Below, piece by piece: positions 50,978 to 60,386 of a DNA stretch of 64,000 nt. The DNA comes from Fodinibius sediminis. GTDB taxonomy: Bacteria > Bacteroidota > Rhodothermia > Balneolales > Balneolaceae. Numbering within the stretch: position 1 is the stretch's first letter; every line of letters begins with the position of its first letter. The stretch covers positions 20,698 to 84,697 of the forward strand of contig NZ_FXTH01000016.1 in assembly GCF_900182555.1 (NCBI RefSeq), in the 5' to 3' direction. The notes beneath the pieces were generated by a model, which made no database searches, was not told where the DNA came from, and worked only from the letters and a program-made list of their open reading frames with translations. The translations under genes were made by a program, and so were the position numbers.

Positions 50978-52813
50978 CTACCTATCTGTATTAATCTGCA
51001 TTTTCGTCTCTCCACAACCGGGCATTTTTGGGCCCATATAAGGATTGGAGATTTTTTTCTGGCTGCTGACCCAGTAGGCCCCTTCCCCGCCACGAGCCAT
51101 CGGGCAGAATTGCACAAACAGCTCCCGTTCTACCCCAAAGGTGGTCAGCGTTTCGAGCAGCGCTTCCGAGAGCAGGGCAAACTGCTGCCGGAAAGGAGAC
51201 AATTCGTTTGTTTGCTGTACGGCATGCGTATGTTTCTTAAGAGCGTTCAGGCGGGTCATCCATGCCTTCATTTGCTGGTCATCGCTGATTAACCCCATAT
51301 CAATAGCTGATAGTTTTTCTTTAAACGGGGGGATACCTGTGGAGGCGTTCTTAAAATTATCTTTTGCAAGCGCATCTTTGATTGTCAAATAGGCATCAGT
51401 CAGGCCATTAAGTTCTTTCTTGAATGCTTCGGGAACAGCTTGGTCGTTTATTGAAGCCTTGGCTGATGCACTGATTTGTTGCATGCTTTCACCCATATCA
51501 TCCATTCCTTCCATACCCGGCATTCCCGGACTTTTCTTACCATCCGGATTTTGATTCATCATGCTGGCTTTGCCCGCCAGCTGGGCGGCGCTGTCAATCT
51601 TGAAGTTGCCGTTAGTAACCACATCTTCACCAGCTTCGAGGCCTGATTTTACCACATACTGATCGCCTACGCGCTGACCCAACACGACTTCCCGGAATTC
51701 AAAGGTGGACTGCTCGGTGTTCGGTTTCTTTACGTACACCACTGAGCGCTCACCCGTCCACAGCACCGCTGACTTTGGTACCAGCAGCTGATCGGTGCCT
51801 TTGTCCAGCGTGGATGAAACCACGCCCTCGGCCAGCATCTCTGGCTTGAGCCGGTCATTGGGATTGGCCACCTCGGCCCGGACCGAAACGGTACGTTTCA
51901 TGGAATTGAGCACCGGATCGATGTAGGTGATACTCGCATTAAAGGTTTCACCGGGATAGGCCCCGACCGTAAATTCAACGGTGTCGCCTTTTTTGAGACC
52001 GGCCAGATCGTTTTCATAGGCCTGAAACATCACCCACAGCCGGGAGAGGTCGGCTATTTGGTACATCAGGGTACCTTCCTGCACATAGTCTTCCCGTGAA
52101 ACTTCGCGTGACATAACGTAGCCGCTTTTAGGAGCTACGATTTGCATTTCGGTTTGGAGCTCACCGCTTTGTTCGATCTGCTGAATCTGCCGGTCACTCA
52201 GTTCCCACAGCTTTAGCTTCCGCTTGGCGGCATTGTAAATAGTAGGATTGCTTTCTTTGTGTTTGGCCGCTTCAATCAGTTCCTTCTGGGCCGTTACCAG
52301 CTTCGGCGAATAGATCGAAGCCAGTGGCTCCCCCTTGGATACATACTGTCCCGTAAAATCAACATAGAGGTCCTCTATGCGTCCCGGAAACAGGGCCGTG
52401 ATGCTTGAAGTGCGGGTTTCATCCACGGTTATTTTACCCGGCATGCGCACAGTTTTAGTTGCTGTGCCCCGGCTTATTTCGGTGGTTTGCACTTCCGCCA
52501 ATCGTATCGCTGCCGGGGTCATGGTTAGTTCATAGGGATTTTCTTCCTGCATTCCCTCAGAACTGCCGGCAGGAATAAGTTCCATGCCGCAGATCGGGCA
52601 GTTACCGGGCTCGTTTTGCCGCACGCTCGGATGCATACTACAGGTATAAACGATTTCACCCCGCTCGTTGGTGTGGGCCTGCTCCACATGCTCATCCATG
52701 TTCTCGGGCTGGTCGGCTGCCGATCCACCGAAGAACAGCCAGCCGAGGAATAATCCGGCCAGCAAAATTCCGATTACTTTGCCTGTTTGTTTATAGTTCA
52801 TTGATTGTTTCAT
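50978..52813 (-). CDS. cusB: CusB-type RND adaptor with metal-binding YTCSMHP domain and DUF3347 domain
   Basis: 611 residues. An N-terminal anchor helix (IGILLAGLFLGWLFFGG) precedes a heavy-metal-binding domain (VYTCSMHPSVRQNEPGNCPICGMEL, Cys and Met ligands), then lipoyl, coiled-coil and barrel domains of the adaptor. From about residue 450 there is a DUF3347 domain (LTDAYLTIKDALAKDNFKNA...FVQFCPMA), typical of copper/silver CusB of Bacteroidota. The Met-rich linker (MMNQNPDGKKSPGMPGMEGM) supports Cu/Ag specificity. Confidence 0.95.
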   Translation of the reverse strand: MKQSMNYKQTGKVIGILLAGLFLGWLFFGGSAADQPENMDEHVEQAHTNERGEIVYTCSMHPSVRQNEPGNCPICGMELIPAGSSEGMQEENPYELTMTPAAIRLAEVQTTEISRGTATKTVRMPGKITVDETRTSSITALFPGRIEDLYVDFTGQYVSKGEPLASIYSPKLVTAQKELIEAAKHKESNPTIYNAAKRKLKLWELSDRQIQQIEQSGELQTEMQIVAPKSGYVMSREVSREDYVQEGTLMYQIADLSRLWVMFQAYENDLAGLKKGDTVEFTVGAYPGETFNASITYIDPVLNSMKRTVSVRAEVANPNDRLKPEMLAEGVVSSTLDKGTDQLLVPKSAVLWTGERSVVYVKKPNTEQSTFEFREVVLGQRVGDQYVVKSGLEAGEDVVTNGNFKIDSAAQLAGKASMMNQNPDGKKSPGMPGMEGMDDMGESMQQISASAKASINDQAVPEAFKKELNGLTDAYLTIKDALAKDNFKNASTGIPPFKEKLSAIDMGLISDDQQMKAWMTRLNALKKHTHAVQQTNELSPFRQQFALLSEALLETLTTFGVERELFVQFCPMARGGEGAYWVSSQKKISNPYMGPKMPGCGETKMQINTDR

Positions 52814-52886
52814 GGTGGTTTATTCTTGAGTTTTAAGTAGTGAGCCTTGAGTATCTATCGTGAGTTTTCCCGCAACTCAATACGCA

Positions 52887-54284
52887 CTAGTGGGTTTTAA
52901 TTTCGTCCGGGTTCACATTGTATTTGCCGTACAGATATTCGGTAAAAGCGACGGCCGTATTTTGATCTACGATGGCCTCCTCGCGGGCCAGCTGAAACTC
53001 CAGGAGCTTGCGCTGCAATCGCAGCAGCTCTTCAAAATCGGCGGCGGCGGTTGTGTATTCTTCCGTCAAAATATCAAGGGCCTGGCGCGTGCGCTGAATC
53101 TGAATATCCTTGTAGAGGGATACGCGTCGCCGAGCATCGTGAAAATCGCGCAGCGTTTCCTCGAAGGTAGTCAGCAGACCGTTCTGCGTATCTATTTGCC
53201 GGTTTTCAACCGCCTGCAATCGCAGTTGGGCCTGTTTCTTTTGCGCCCGGTATTTTTTGCGGTATAACGGAATTCGAATCCCCACGCGAGCCACAATAGC
53301 ATCTTTTCCGTTACCGGCAAGGGTAACATCCCGTTCCCCGGTGAAGATATAATCGGCTCCCAATCCAAATTTGGGTAGCCCTTCTTTTCGTGCTACATCA
53401 ATAGCACTACGAGCTGAGGCCGCCTCAAAATCAAGCTTGGTAAGCCGCGGATTTTGCTGCAGCGTCTTTTTCTTCAGCTCCGGTATCGGCAGCGGCAGCT
53501 CTTGCGCTGCCAGCGTATCGGGTACATTTGGCTGTAGCAATTCCGGACGGTTTACCAGTTCAGCTAAGCGTTGGACCAGAGCATTTTTAGAGTCTTCCAG
53601 CAGGGCCGCACGGGTGATTAAATCTTCTTTGTCAATTTGCACCCGCAGGATATCCACCTGACCGGCCTGTGCGGTTTCGTAGCGGCTGGTGGCCAATGAT
53701 TCAAAGGTTCCGAGGATGTCGATATTCTCCCGTGTGATTCGTATCGACTGATCGATGTGGTAGAGCTTATACCACGTTTTTTTAACCTTGAAAAACAAAT
53801 TGTTCCGCGTCTCCTGAAAGGTCTCGAATTTCGCTTTGGCCATTTGCGCCGCCGCATCGCCTCGGGCGCCCAGCGTGCCGAACCAGGGAAACATCTGGGT
53901 AAGCCCAAACCGAGCCTGCTGCGGGCCAACCCGCGTTTCAGTGGAGCGGATAAAGTATCCGAATGCAGCTTCAGGATCAGGCAAAGTGGTTACCTGCGGC
54001 ACCTGCTGCAGGGCGGCCAGGTATTCCTGGAATCGCGCTTTCAGCTCGGGATTGTTTTGCGCTGCCTCCTGCAGATATTGGTCGAGTTGTGTATTCGCCT
54101 GGGGTGATTGTTGTGCGAAACTCCATAATGGAATTAGGATTAGCACCAGTAGCAATGCCATCCCCCTTAATTCCCCTTCAAAGGGGGACTTCAAAGCCTT
54201 TGCAAATAATGAGAACTGGACAGGGCCAGCTTGTCCCCCCTTGAGGGGGTTGTGGGGGGTGGACCATTTTGTAAATGATTTCAT
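52887..54284 (-). CDS. cusC: TolC/CusC-type outer-membrane efflux protein with repeat-derived N-terminal insert
   Basis: 465 residues from the ATG at 54284 (AGAGGA upstream). The mature part (YLQEAAQNNPELKARFQEYLAAL...) has the two TolC repeats. Between MKSFTKW and the hydrophobic signal MALLLVLILIPLWSFAQ lie 34 codons derived from a palindromic repeat (54162-54263). Without them the two parts join to a normal signal peptide. Initiation may therefore start at the internal ATG 54161 (with AATTAAGGGGGATGG upstream). Lies between cusA and cusB genes. Confidence 0.92.
   Translation of the reverse strand: MKSFTKWSTPHNPLKGGQAGPVQFSLFAKALKSPFEGELRGMALLLVLILIPLWSFAQQSPQANTQLDQYLQEAAQNNPELKARFQEYLAALQQVPQVTTLPDPEAAFGYFIRSTETRVGPQQARFGLTQMFPWFGTLGARGDAAAQMAKAKFETFQETRNNLFFKVKKTWYKLYHIDQSIRITRENIDILGTFESLATSRYETAQAGQVDILRVQIDKEDLITRAALLEDSKNALVQRLAELVNRPELLQPNVPDTLAAQELPLPIPELKKKTLQQNPRLTKLDFEAASARSAIDVARKEGLPKFGLGADYIFTGERDVTLAGNGKDAIVARVGIRIPLYRKKYRAQKKQAQLRLQAVENRQIDTQNGLLTTFEETLRDFHDARRRVSLYKDIQIQRTRQALDILTEEYTTAAADFEELLRLQRKLLEFQLAREEAIVDQNTAVAFTEYLYGKYNVNPDEIKTH
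54162..54263. repeat. Palindromic GC-clamped repeat inserted in frame in the tolC-like gene
   Basis: Two stem-loops: TCCCCCTTAATTCCCC with AAGGGGGA (54161-54188) and CCCCCCTTGAGGGGG with TGTGGGGGG (54234-54260). Length 102 bases, a multiple of three. CCCCTTNAAGGGG-type elements are normally intergenic in this bacterial group; here one lies inside a reading frame. Confidence 0.75.
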
Positions 54285-54297
54285 ATCTATATTCCTC

Positions 54298-57200
54298 TTA
54301 AGCATTAATGTTCTTCACTTCAGATGTGGATGAACCACGTTTCAACTGCCACTCTCTCCAGATGGCGTAGAGCACTGGTATCACAAACAGCGTAATGATC
54401 TGCAGGAACATCCCGCCCACGCTGGGGATGGCCATCGGCACCATGATGTCGGCCCCGCGACCGGTGGAGGTGAGTACCGGAATGAGCGCCAGAATGGTGG
54501 TCGCCGTTGTCATCATCGTAGGACGGATACGCCGTCCGGCGGCTTCGCGTACGGCGCTGTGCACTTCTTTTAGTGTGCCGGGATTATCGCGGTCAAACAC
54601 CTGGTCGAGGTAGGTGGCCATCACCACGCCACCCTCGGCGGCAATGCCGAACAGGGCAATAAAGCCCACCCATACGGCAATACTCAGGTTCACGGTGCCC
54701 ATCTGGAAGAGCTGGCGCATATTGGTACCGAACAGGCTGAAGTCCATAAACCAGGACTGCCCGTAGAGCCAGACCAGCATAAAGCCGCCGGCCCAGGCCA
54801 CGAAGATACTGCTGAAAATCATGGTCGAAACTGGCACCGATTTGAACTGGAAATAGATAATCAGAAAGATCAGCAGCATGGCAATGGGCAGGATAATCGA
54901 CAGGCGCTTAGAGGCGCGGATTTGGTTCTCATAATTGCCTGCAAACTCGTAGCTGATACCCGCCGGAATAGTCAAATCACCGGAATCAATCTTATTCTGC
55001 AGGTAGTTTTGAGCATTTTCAACGGCGTCCACCTCGGCCACGCCCTCCATGCGGTCAAAGATGACATACCCGATCAGGAAGGTGTCTTCACTTTTAATGG
55101 CCTGCGGTCCCTGGCGGTAGCGGATCTCCGCCAGCTGTCCCAGCGGCACTTGCTCGCCCATGCCCGTAGGAACCAGCATCTGTTTAATTTTTTGGGGGTC
55201 GTCGCGTTGCTCGCGCGCATAACGTACTCGCACCGGATAGCGCTCGCGGCCTTCCACCGTTTTGGTCAGTTCAACTCCGCCCACCGCTACTTCGATGTAG
55301 TGCTGAATCTGCTGCATGGAGATACCATAGCGGGCAATCTGTTGCCGATCTACGTCAATTTCCAGGTAGGGCTTACCTACAATGCGGTCGGCAAACACCG
55401 AGGCCGGTTTGATGCCGGGCACCTGTTGTAGCTGCTCTTCCAGGCGAAGCCCGAAGTTTTCAATGGTTTGCAGATCCGGCCCCTTTATTTTTACGCCCAT
55501 AGGCGCCCGCATGCCCGATTGCAGCATAATTTGCCGCGTTTGAATGGGCTGGAGTTTGGGGGCCGAGGTGGTGCCCGGGAGGTCAGCTGCCTTGATAATT
55601 TCATCCCAGATGTCATCCGGCGACTGAATATGATCACGCCACTGACGGTAGTATTTTCCGTCAGCATCGGGAATGAGATTACCCTGCTCATCGCGGACAA
55701 ATTCGCCCTCATCATTCGTTTGGAAACGGATGCGGTGCCCGCTTTCATCTGTTTTGTATTCGGTCTTATAGGTAACGATGTTTTCAAACATGGAGATGGG
55801 CGCGGGGTCGAGCGCCGATTCGGTGCGGCCCATTTTACCGACCACATTTTCCACTTCCGGGATGGAAGCCACCCGCATATCCAATTTTTGCATCACGTCT
55901 TTGGCCTCCTCGATCCCCGCGTGTGGCATGGTCGTAGGCATCAGCAGGAAGGAGCCTTCGTCCAGCGGGGGCATAAACTCTTCGCCCAAACCGGGAAAGG
56001 TCGATTGCGCCGCCTGCCAGGGGGCGGTGGTTCGTATATTGAGGCCTACGGCATCAAAACCGTTGGCCACGAAGCCGAAGACACTGGCAAAGCCCAGCCA
56101 GATCACTACAGCCAGCACCGAAAGCCCGGCCGGAATGGATAGAAACAAGCCCTTGTGCTGCAGGCACCAGTCCAGTATCGGTTCGTAAAAGTAGATGACA
56201 AGCCAGAAACTGCCCATAATCACCGCCAGCAGTAGCGCTACGGTGATGAAGTTGGCGGTAAAGGCCACGCCCGGACCCAGCGGCAGCCACTCGCTGGTGA
56301 GCAGCCAGGTAACCGCCCCCACGATCAGCACCATGTTGGCCGCCGGCAACCATCGTTGATACTTTTCATCGGCGAAGAGCGCTGCGCCATTCAGCAAGCC
56401 AAATGTCATCAGAACCAACCCTGCCCACGGCATAAAGGCAATGGCGACCAACAGCCCGCCAATCACCAACAGGCCATTCCATGCTATTTTAATCGGTCGT
56501 TTCTTTATGGTGATAGAGAAGAACCAGTGGGCGAAGGGCGGCAGCAGGGCAATCACAATAATGATGGAGGCCACCAGCGCAAAGGTCTTGGTGAAGGCCA
56601 GCGGCTTAAACAGTTTCCCCTCGGAGGCCACCATGGTAAACACCGGCAGGAAGCTGACGATGGTCATGGTGATAGCCGTAACAATGGCGTGCGCCACCTC
56701 ACTGGAGGCCCGGTAGATCACCTCCAGCAGGGATTCCTCCGGCCCGGCCCGCTCCATATGCTGCAGCATATTCTCCGAGAGCACGATGCCCATATCCACA
56801 ATGGTACCGATGGCAATGGCAATACCCGATAGCGAAACGATATTGGCATCCACCCCCGCCAGCTTCATGGCAATAAAGGTCATTAGTACTGCGATAGGCA
56901 GCATCGCTGAGATCAGGATGGAGGTGCGCAGGTTCAGCACCATAACCACAATTACAATAATGGTAATGAGTACCTCAAGGGTGAGCGCTTCTTCAAGAGT
57001 GCCGAGGGTTTCCTGGATGAGTTCCCCGCGATTGTAAAAGGGCACAATAGTTACCTTTGATTGGGTGCCGTCATCCAGGGTTTTGGACGGCAGCCCGGCC
57101 GAAAGCTCTTTTATTTTGGCTTCGATGTTTTCAACGACTTCCATCGGGTTCGCGCCTTCCCGGGCCACAACCACCGCGCCCACGGCTTCGGCACCGGCTT

Positions 57201-58080
57201 TATCCAGCGCCCCCCGGCGCAGGGCGGGCCCGCGGCTGACCCGCGCAACCTGATTGATACGCACCGGGGTGTTATCCACTACTTTTACCACGGCCTGCTC
57301 TATATCATCCATATTTTTGATGTAACCCAGCCCGCGCACCAGGTACTCCACATTATTCATTTCAATGGTGCGGGCGCCTACCTCGGCGTTGCTGTTGCGC
57401 ACGGCGTTGAACACGTCATTCATGGTGATATCGTATTGCTGCATCGCTTCGGGATCGACATCCACCTGGTACTCGCTCACGTAGCCTCCGATGGGCGCCA
57501 CTTCTGAGACCCCTTCGGCGGCGGACAGTCCATAGCCCACATAGAAATCCTGTATACTGCGCAGCTCCTGCAGGTCCCAACCGCCCGTGGGATTGCCCTG
57601 CTTATCGCGTCCTTCAAGGGTGTACCAGTAAATTTGTCCGAGCCCCGTGGCATCCGGGCCGAGCGCGGGCTGCACGGCCTGCGGCAGCGTGCCGGCCGGC
57701 AGGGAATTCAGCTTTTCGAGGATACGTGAGCGGCTCCAGTAGAAATCCACATCTTCCTCAAAAATTACGTAAATGCTGGACATTCCAATGATCGAAGTAC
57801 TGCGTACCGTTTTGACGCCGGGCACGCTCAGCAGCTGTGTTGTAAGTGGGTAGGTGATTTGATCTTCAATATCCTGCGGGGAACGCCCGGCCCAGCGGGT
57901 ATAGACAATCTGCTGGTTTTGGCCCAGGTTTGGAATGGCATCCACCTGCACCGGATCTTCCGGCAGAAAGGTGTCCCACGAAAAGGGCGCCACGGCAATG
58001 CCCCAGGCGACGAGCGCCACCAGCATCAGTACGGCGATGAGTTTGTTTTCAAGGAAAAAGCGTATGGTTTTGTCAAGCAT
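54298..58080 (-). CDS. cusA: CusA-type heavy-metal RND pump
   Basis: 1260 residues, longer than the ~1050 of E. coli CusA because of an extra membrane-spanning segment of roughly 130 residues around residues 530-660 (VIGGLLVAIAFMPWAGLVLMTFG...) and a loop near 790-830. N-terminal helix ENKLIAVLMLVALVAWG, pore loop YPLTTQLLSVPGVKTVRS, and the proton relay helix with SLSGIAIAIGTIVDMGIVLSEN. The loop MPPLDEGSFLLMPTTMPHAGIEEA and Met-containing porter segments fit Cu(I)/Ag(I) export. Unlike the pump at the left end it is not fused to TolC. Confidence 0.95.
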   Translation of the reverse strand: MLDKTIRFFLENKLIAVLMLVALVAWGIAVAPFSWDTFLPEDPVQVDAIPNLGQNQQIVYTRWAGRSPQDIEDQITYPLTTQLLSVPGVKTVRSTSIIGMSSIYVIFEEDVDFYWSRSRILEKLNSLPAGTLPQAVQPALGPDATGLGQIYWYTLEGRDKQGNPTGGWDLQELRSIQDFYVGYGLSAAEGVSEVAPIGGYVSEYQVDVDPEAMQQYDITMNDVFNAVRNSNAEVGARTIEMNNVEYLVRGLGYIKNMDDIEQAVVKVVDNTPVRINQVARVSRGPALRRGALDKAGAEAVGAVVVAREGANPMEVVENIEAKIKELSAGLPSKTLDDGTQSKVTIVPFYNRGELIQETLGTLEEALTLEVLITIIVIVVMVLNLRTSILISAMLPIAVLMTFIAMKLAGVDANIVSLSGIAIAIGTIVDMGIVLSENMLQHMERAGPEESLLEVIYRASSEVAHAIVTAITMTIVSFLPVFTMVASEGKLFKPLAFTKTFALVASIIIVIALLPPFAHWFFSITIKKRPIKIAWNGLLVIGGLLVAIAFMPWAGLVLMTFGLLNGAALFADEKYQRWLPAANMVLIVGAVTWLLTSEWLPLGPGVAFTANFITVALLLAVIMGSFWLVIYFYEPILDWCLQHKGLFLSIPAGLSVLAVVIWLGFASVFGFVANGFDAVGLNIRTTAPWQAAQSTFPGLGEEFMPPLDEGSFLLMPTTMPHAGIEEAKDVMQKLDMRVASIPEVENVVGKMGRTESALDPAPISMFENIVTYKTEYKTDESGHRIRFQTNDEGEFVRDEQGNLIPDADGKYYRQWRDHIQSPDDIWDEIIKAADLPGTTSAPKLQPIQTRQIMLQSGMRAPMGVKIKGPDLQTIENFGLRLEEQLQQVPGIKPASVFADRIVGKPYLEIDVDRQQIARYGISMQQIQHYIEVAVGGVELTKTVEGRERYPVRVRYAREQRDDPQKIKQMLVPTGMGEQVPLGQLAEIRYRQGPQAIKSEDTFLIGYVIFDRMEGVAEVDAVENAQNYLQNKIDSGDLTIPAGISYEFAGNYENQIRASKRLSIILPIAMLLIFLIIYFQFKSVPVSTMIFSSIFVAWAGGFMLVWLYGQSWFMDFSLFGTNMRQLFQMGTVNLSIAVWVGFIALFGIAAEGGVVMATYLDQVFDRDNPGTLKEVHSAVREAAGRRIRPTMMTTATTILALIPVLTSTGRGADIMVPMAIPSVGGMFLQIITLFVIPVLYAIWREWQLKRGSSTSEVKNINA

Positions 58081-58226
58081 AATATTTCTGAATAAACATA
58101 GTCCGATGAGGGTATGCGTCTTTTAAGCAACCCCAATGGAATATTCCAATGATTGGTGAGAAGAAAGGCAACGGGCAGGGACCACCATGTCGGTTGGATT
58201 CCTTGTGAGCCCAAGGGGGAGGGGTG

Positions 58227-58649
58227 CTAATTCAGAAAGGTGCTGTTAAGCAAAAAGAGAGGAGTATTGTGCGGAGGATGAACCGATGCTACCGGTGGTA
58301 ATGGATGGTGGCGGGACGAGGCATCATCCAGCACAATGTAGCTGAAAATAACCGCCACTACGATGCTTTTCGTACTTTGGGTGAGCGCAGGCGTATCGCC
58401 CTTCTCACTTGCTATCGCTTCCGAACAAAGGTGTTGATAGCTACAAGTTTGCAAGGAGTTGCCGTCCTCACTGGCCGAAGTCCCGTGGTGACTCTGGCAA
58501 CAGTCGGTTGTATTACTGGCGATAGCCTCCACCGGCATATCACAGAAAAGAGTCGCTGCCGACAGGCTTGCTGGCAGTACGATACTACTTAAAAAAAGAA
58601 TCAGCGTTAGTGCTGATAAACCGTGATATGTCTTTTTAAATAGGTTCAT
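58227..58649 (-). CDS. Exported Cys/His-containing small protein
   Basis: 140 residues with signal peptide (LTLILFLSSIVLPASLSA). Mature part has Cys in LFCDMP, TDCCQSHHG, TCSYQHLC, and a His-rich end (SSRHHPLPPVASVHPPH). Similar orphan Cys/His proteins head copper operons in related bacteria. First gene of the cus operon; function unknown, metal binding likely. Confidence 0.75.
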   Translation of the reverse strand: MNLFKKTYHGLSALTLILFLSSIVLPASLSAATLFCDMPVEAIASNTTDCCQSHHGTSASEDGNSLQTCSYQHLCSEAIASEKGDTPALTQSTKSIVVAVIFSYIVLDDASSRHHPLPPVASVHPPHNTPLFLLNSTFLN

Positions 58650-58697
58650 TTTTTGGGTATCAACTTACAATCAAAGCTAAACATACAAAAGTTCTGT

Positions 58698-58711
58698 AAT
58701 ATTTAAATATT
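58698..58711. promoter_or_regulatory. Perfect 14-bp AT palindrome upstream of the cus operon
   Basis: AATATTTAAATATT, perfectly self-complementary, in the expected control region of the minus-strand cus operon. It differs from the CTTAAA box, so the cus operon may have another regulator. Confidence 0.3.
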
Positions 58712-58881
58712 GTTTCTCTTCCTTTTTAGGAGGCTTGTTCAAAACCATGAAATCAGCAATAAGGTAGGTATCTGTCTCACATTATTTGTTACAACATTAT
58801 CGGTAAATCTTATAAAATTTTGTGCTATCAGAAAAACAGCATTCGAGCCAGCTGCTGAACAACAACTATTGTGTATTCATT

Positions 58882-58980
58882 TTAGGGTATACCCTAAATC
58901 GGTACGATTTTCCGGATTCCAAAACCCCATTTGCAGGCTGTTGTTGCGGTTATAAATACAACACCCTAATTTCGGTACAG
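58882..58980. promoter_or_regulatory. Palindrome and direct repeats upstream of the serine recombinase
   Basis: TTTAGGGTATACCCTAAA (58882-58899) is a perfect 18-bp palindrome. Its right half with following bases, ACCCTAAATCGGTAC, recurs as ACCCTAATTTCGGTAC at 58963-58978, just before the recombinase start. Spaced, partly palindromic subsites next to a resolvase gene are typical of a res/crossover region or an autoregulatory operator. Confidence 0.5.
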
Positions 58981-59613
58981 ATGAATGACAACTATACCAT
59001 TGATAAGATGAAAGCCACCTACGTCCGCGTGTCGACCTTTGAACAAAATATTTCCAGGCAATTGGAAGGCAAAGAAGGGGAGGTGTACTGGGATAAAGTC
59101 TCCGGAATGGTGGCCTTTGAAGATCGCGAGGACGCGGCCAGGCTCCTAGCTGACGCCAAAGCGGGAAAAATAGACGAAGTCGAGGTCCATTCTATTGATC
59201 GCCTGGGCCGGGACGCCATCAATGTACTACAGACTATTAAACGATTTACCGAAATGGGCGTGAACGTAAAATCCCAGAAGGAAGGACTGAATACCCTGCT
59301 CGAAAATGGCGACCAAAATCCGGTGGCCAAACTGTTGGTATCGGTCCTGTCCACCTTGGCCGAAATCGATTATAACAACAGGAGGGAGGCCCAGCGGGAA
59401 GGTATAGCCCGCGCCAGAGCCGAAGGCAAATATAACGGCCGGGCCAACGGTACCAGCCTCTCAGACGTAGAGCTGGTGGAAAAACATTCGGATATCGTAG
59501 AGGAGTTAAATAGGGGAGAGACCATTCGCCGGACGGCCAGGCTTACCGGCAGAAGCAAAAGTACGGTCCAACGGGTGAAGAAAGCCTTGGATCGCCTGAA
59601 AACAAGCGGCTAA
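58981..59613 (+). CDS. Serine recombinase (resolvase/invertase family)
   Basis: 210 residues from the ATG at 58981 (another ATG at 59008 starts the conserved domain MKATYVRVSTFEQN). Catalytic Ser in YVRVST, SIDRLGRDAINVLQTI and the arm helix segment are present. C-terminal helix-turn-helix ETIRRTARLTGRSKSTVQRVKKAL. A small resolvase of the Tn3/DNA-invertase type; it may mark the edge of a mobile element between the cus operon and the defence genes. No terminal repeats or transposase visible. Confidence 0.9.
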   Translation: MNDNYTIDKMKATYVRVSTFEQNISRQLEGKEGEVYWDKVSGMVAFEDREDAARLLADAKAGKIDEVEVHSIDRLGRDAINVLQTIKRFTEMGVNVKSQKEGLNTLLENGDQNPVAKLLVSVLSTLAEIDYNNRREAQREGIARARAEGKYNGRANGTSLSDVELVEKHSDIVEELNRGETIRRTARLTGRSKSTVQRVKKALDRLKTSG

Positions 59614-59695
59614 TTATAGGACTCACATATAGATCGCCGCTTAGAAGAGAGAATTCAAAAACTAACCGTATTGGTATCTTAATTTATAGAAAAGT

Positions 59696-60385
59696 CTATG
59701 TAAAATTCTTCCTTAATTGATTTTCCTTTTTCAATCCACTTCTGTTATAAATCAATTCTATTTGGTCAAGTAAAAAGCTTTCATCCAGCTTATTTAATTC
59801 ATCATATGCTTTCATATGGCATTTTCTAAACAACTCATTACTTCCACAAAAGCATTTATTACTCCGGTTTAATCTAGGTTTCGTAGCAATATAGTGCATT
59901 AACGAAAGAGTTTTCCTTACATCCTTTCCGGTTCTAAGTCTTGAAGAAAAGAATTCATAGATCCCCATTAACCCGTGGGCATAACCAGAGTTAACATAGA
60001 AGCCTTCTTCTATTCTATATGTCTGATTAAAAAGATAAGGTGTTAATTCATTTTCAATAAAACCCACAACTGTTATACCGTCCCTACATTTAATTATTTC
60101 TGATGGTAGTACATCTATACAGCAAGATCCATCTTTATAAATATGCCAATCGGCGATTTTGGGTATTCTATCACTTGTTTCAAGTACTTTAGGGAATCGA
60201 TAAGGAAACCCCTCCTTATATTTTATTTCCACTTGAAATGGTTCCCACTCTTTCCCATCCTCATCTACAATGTCTAAATTTCCTCGCAGAAACTTTTCTC
60301 CATTTTCAGAAACTATCTTAAGATTATGGTACTCATCTGTAGCGGAACCCGATTGGTCTACAAAAGTAGAATATCCTTCTTCCAT
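59696..60385 (-). CDS. CBASS-associated E2-like conjugating protein with SEC-C motif
   Basis: 229 residues. The N-terminal ~120 residues fit the bacterial ubiquitin-conjugating (E2) fold: FQVEIKYKEGFPYRFPKVLE, then WHIYKDGSCCIDVLP with Cys88/Cys89, one being the catalytic Cys. The C-terminal part ends with a zinc-binding SEC-C type motif (CFCGSNELFRKCH, residues 178-190). In short type II CBASS systems such an E2 without E1 acts on the neighbouring CD-NTase. Gap of 1 base to the CD-NTase gene. No E1/JAB gene follows. Confidence 0.82.
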   Translation of the reverse strand: MEEGYSTFVDQSGSATDEYHNLKIVSENGEKFLRGNLDIVDEDGKEWEPFQVEIKYKEGFPYRFPKVLETSDRIPKIADWHIYKDGSCCIDVLPSEIIKCRDGITVVGFIENELTPYLFNQTYRIEEGFYVNSGYAHGLMGIYEFFSSRLRTGKDVRKTLSLMHYIATKPRLNRSNKCFCGSNELFRKCHMKAYDELNKLDESFLLDQIELIYNRSGLKKENQLRKNFT

Positions 60386-60386
60386 T

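Larger units (their letters stand above)
58650..58980. other. Intergenic region between the cus operon and the recombinase
   Basis: 331 bases without a supported gene. Contains the AT palindrome AATATTTAAATATT at 58698-58711 (49 bases upstream of the first cus gene) and the recombinase-side palindrome and repeat listed separately. Confidence 0.6.

Noticed and set aside
58026..58214. 62-residue minus-strand ORF upstream of cusA
   Set aside because: Overlaps the cusA start in another frame and shows no protein-like features.
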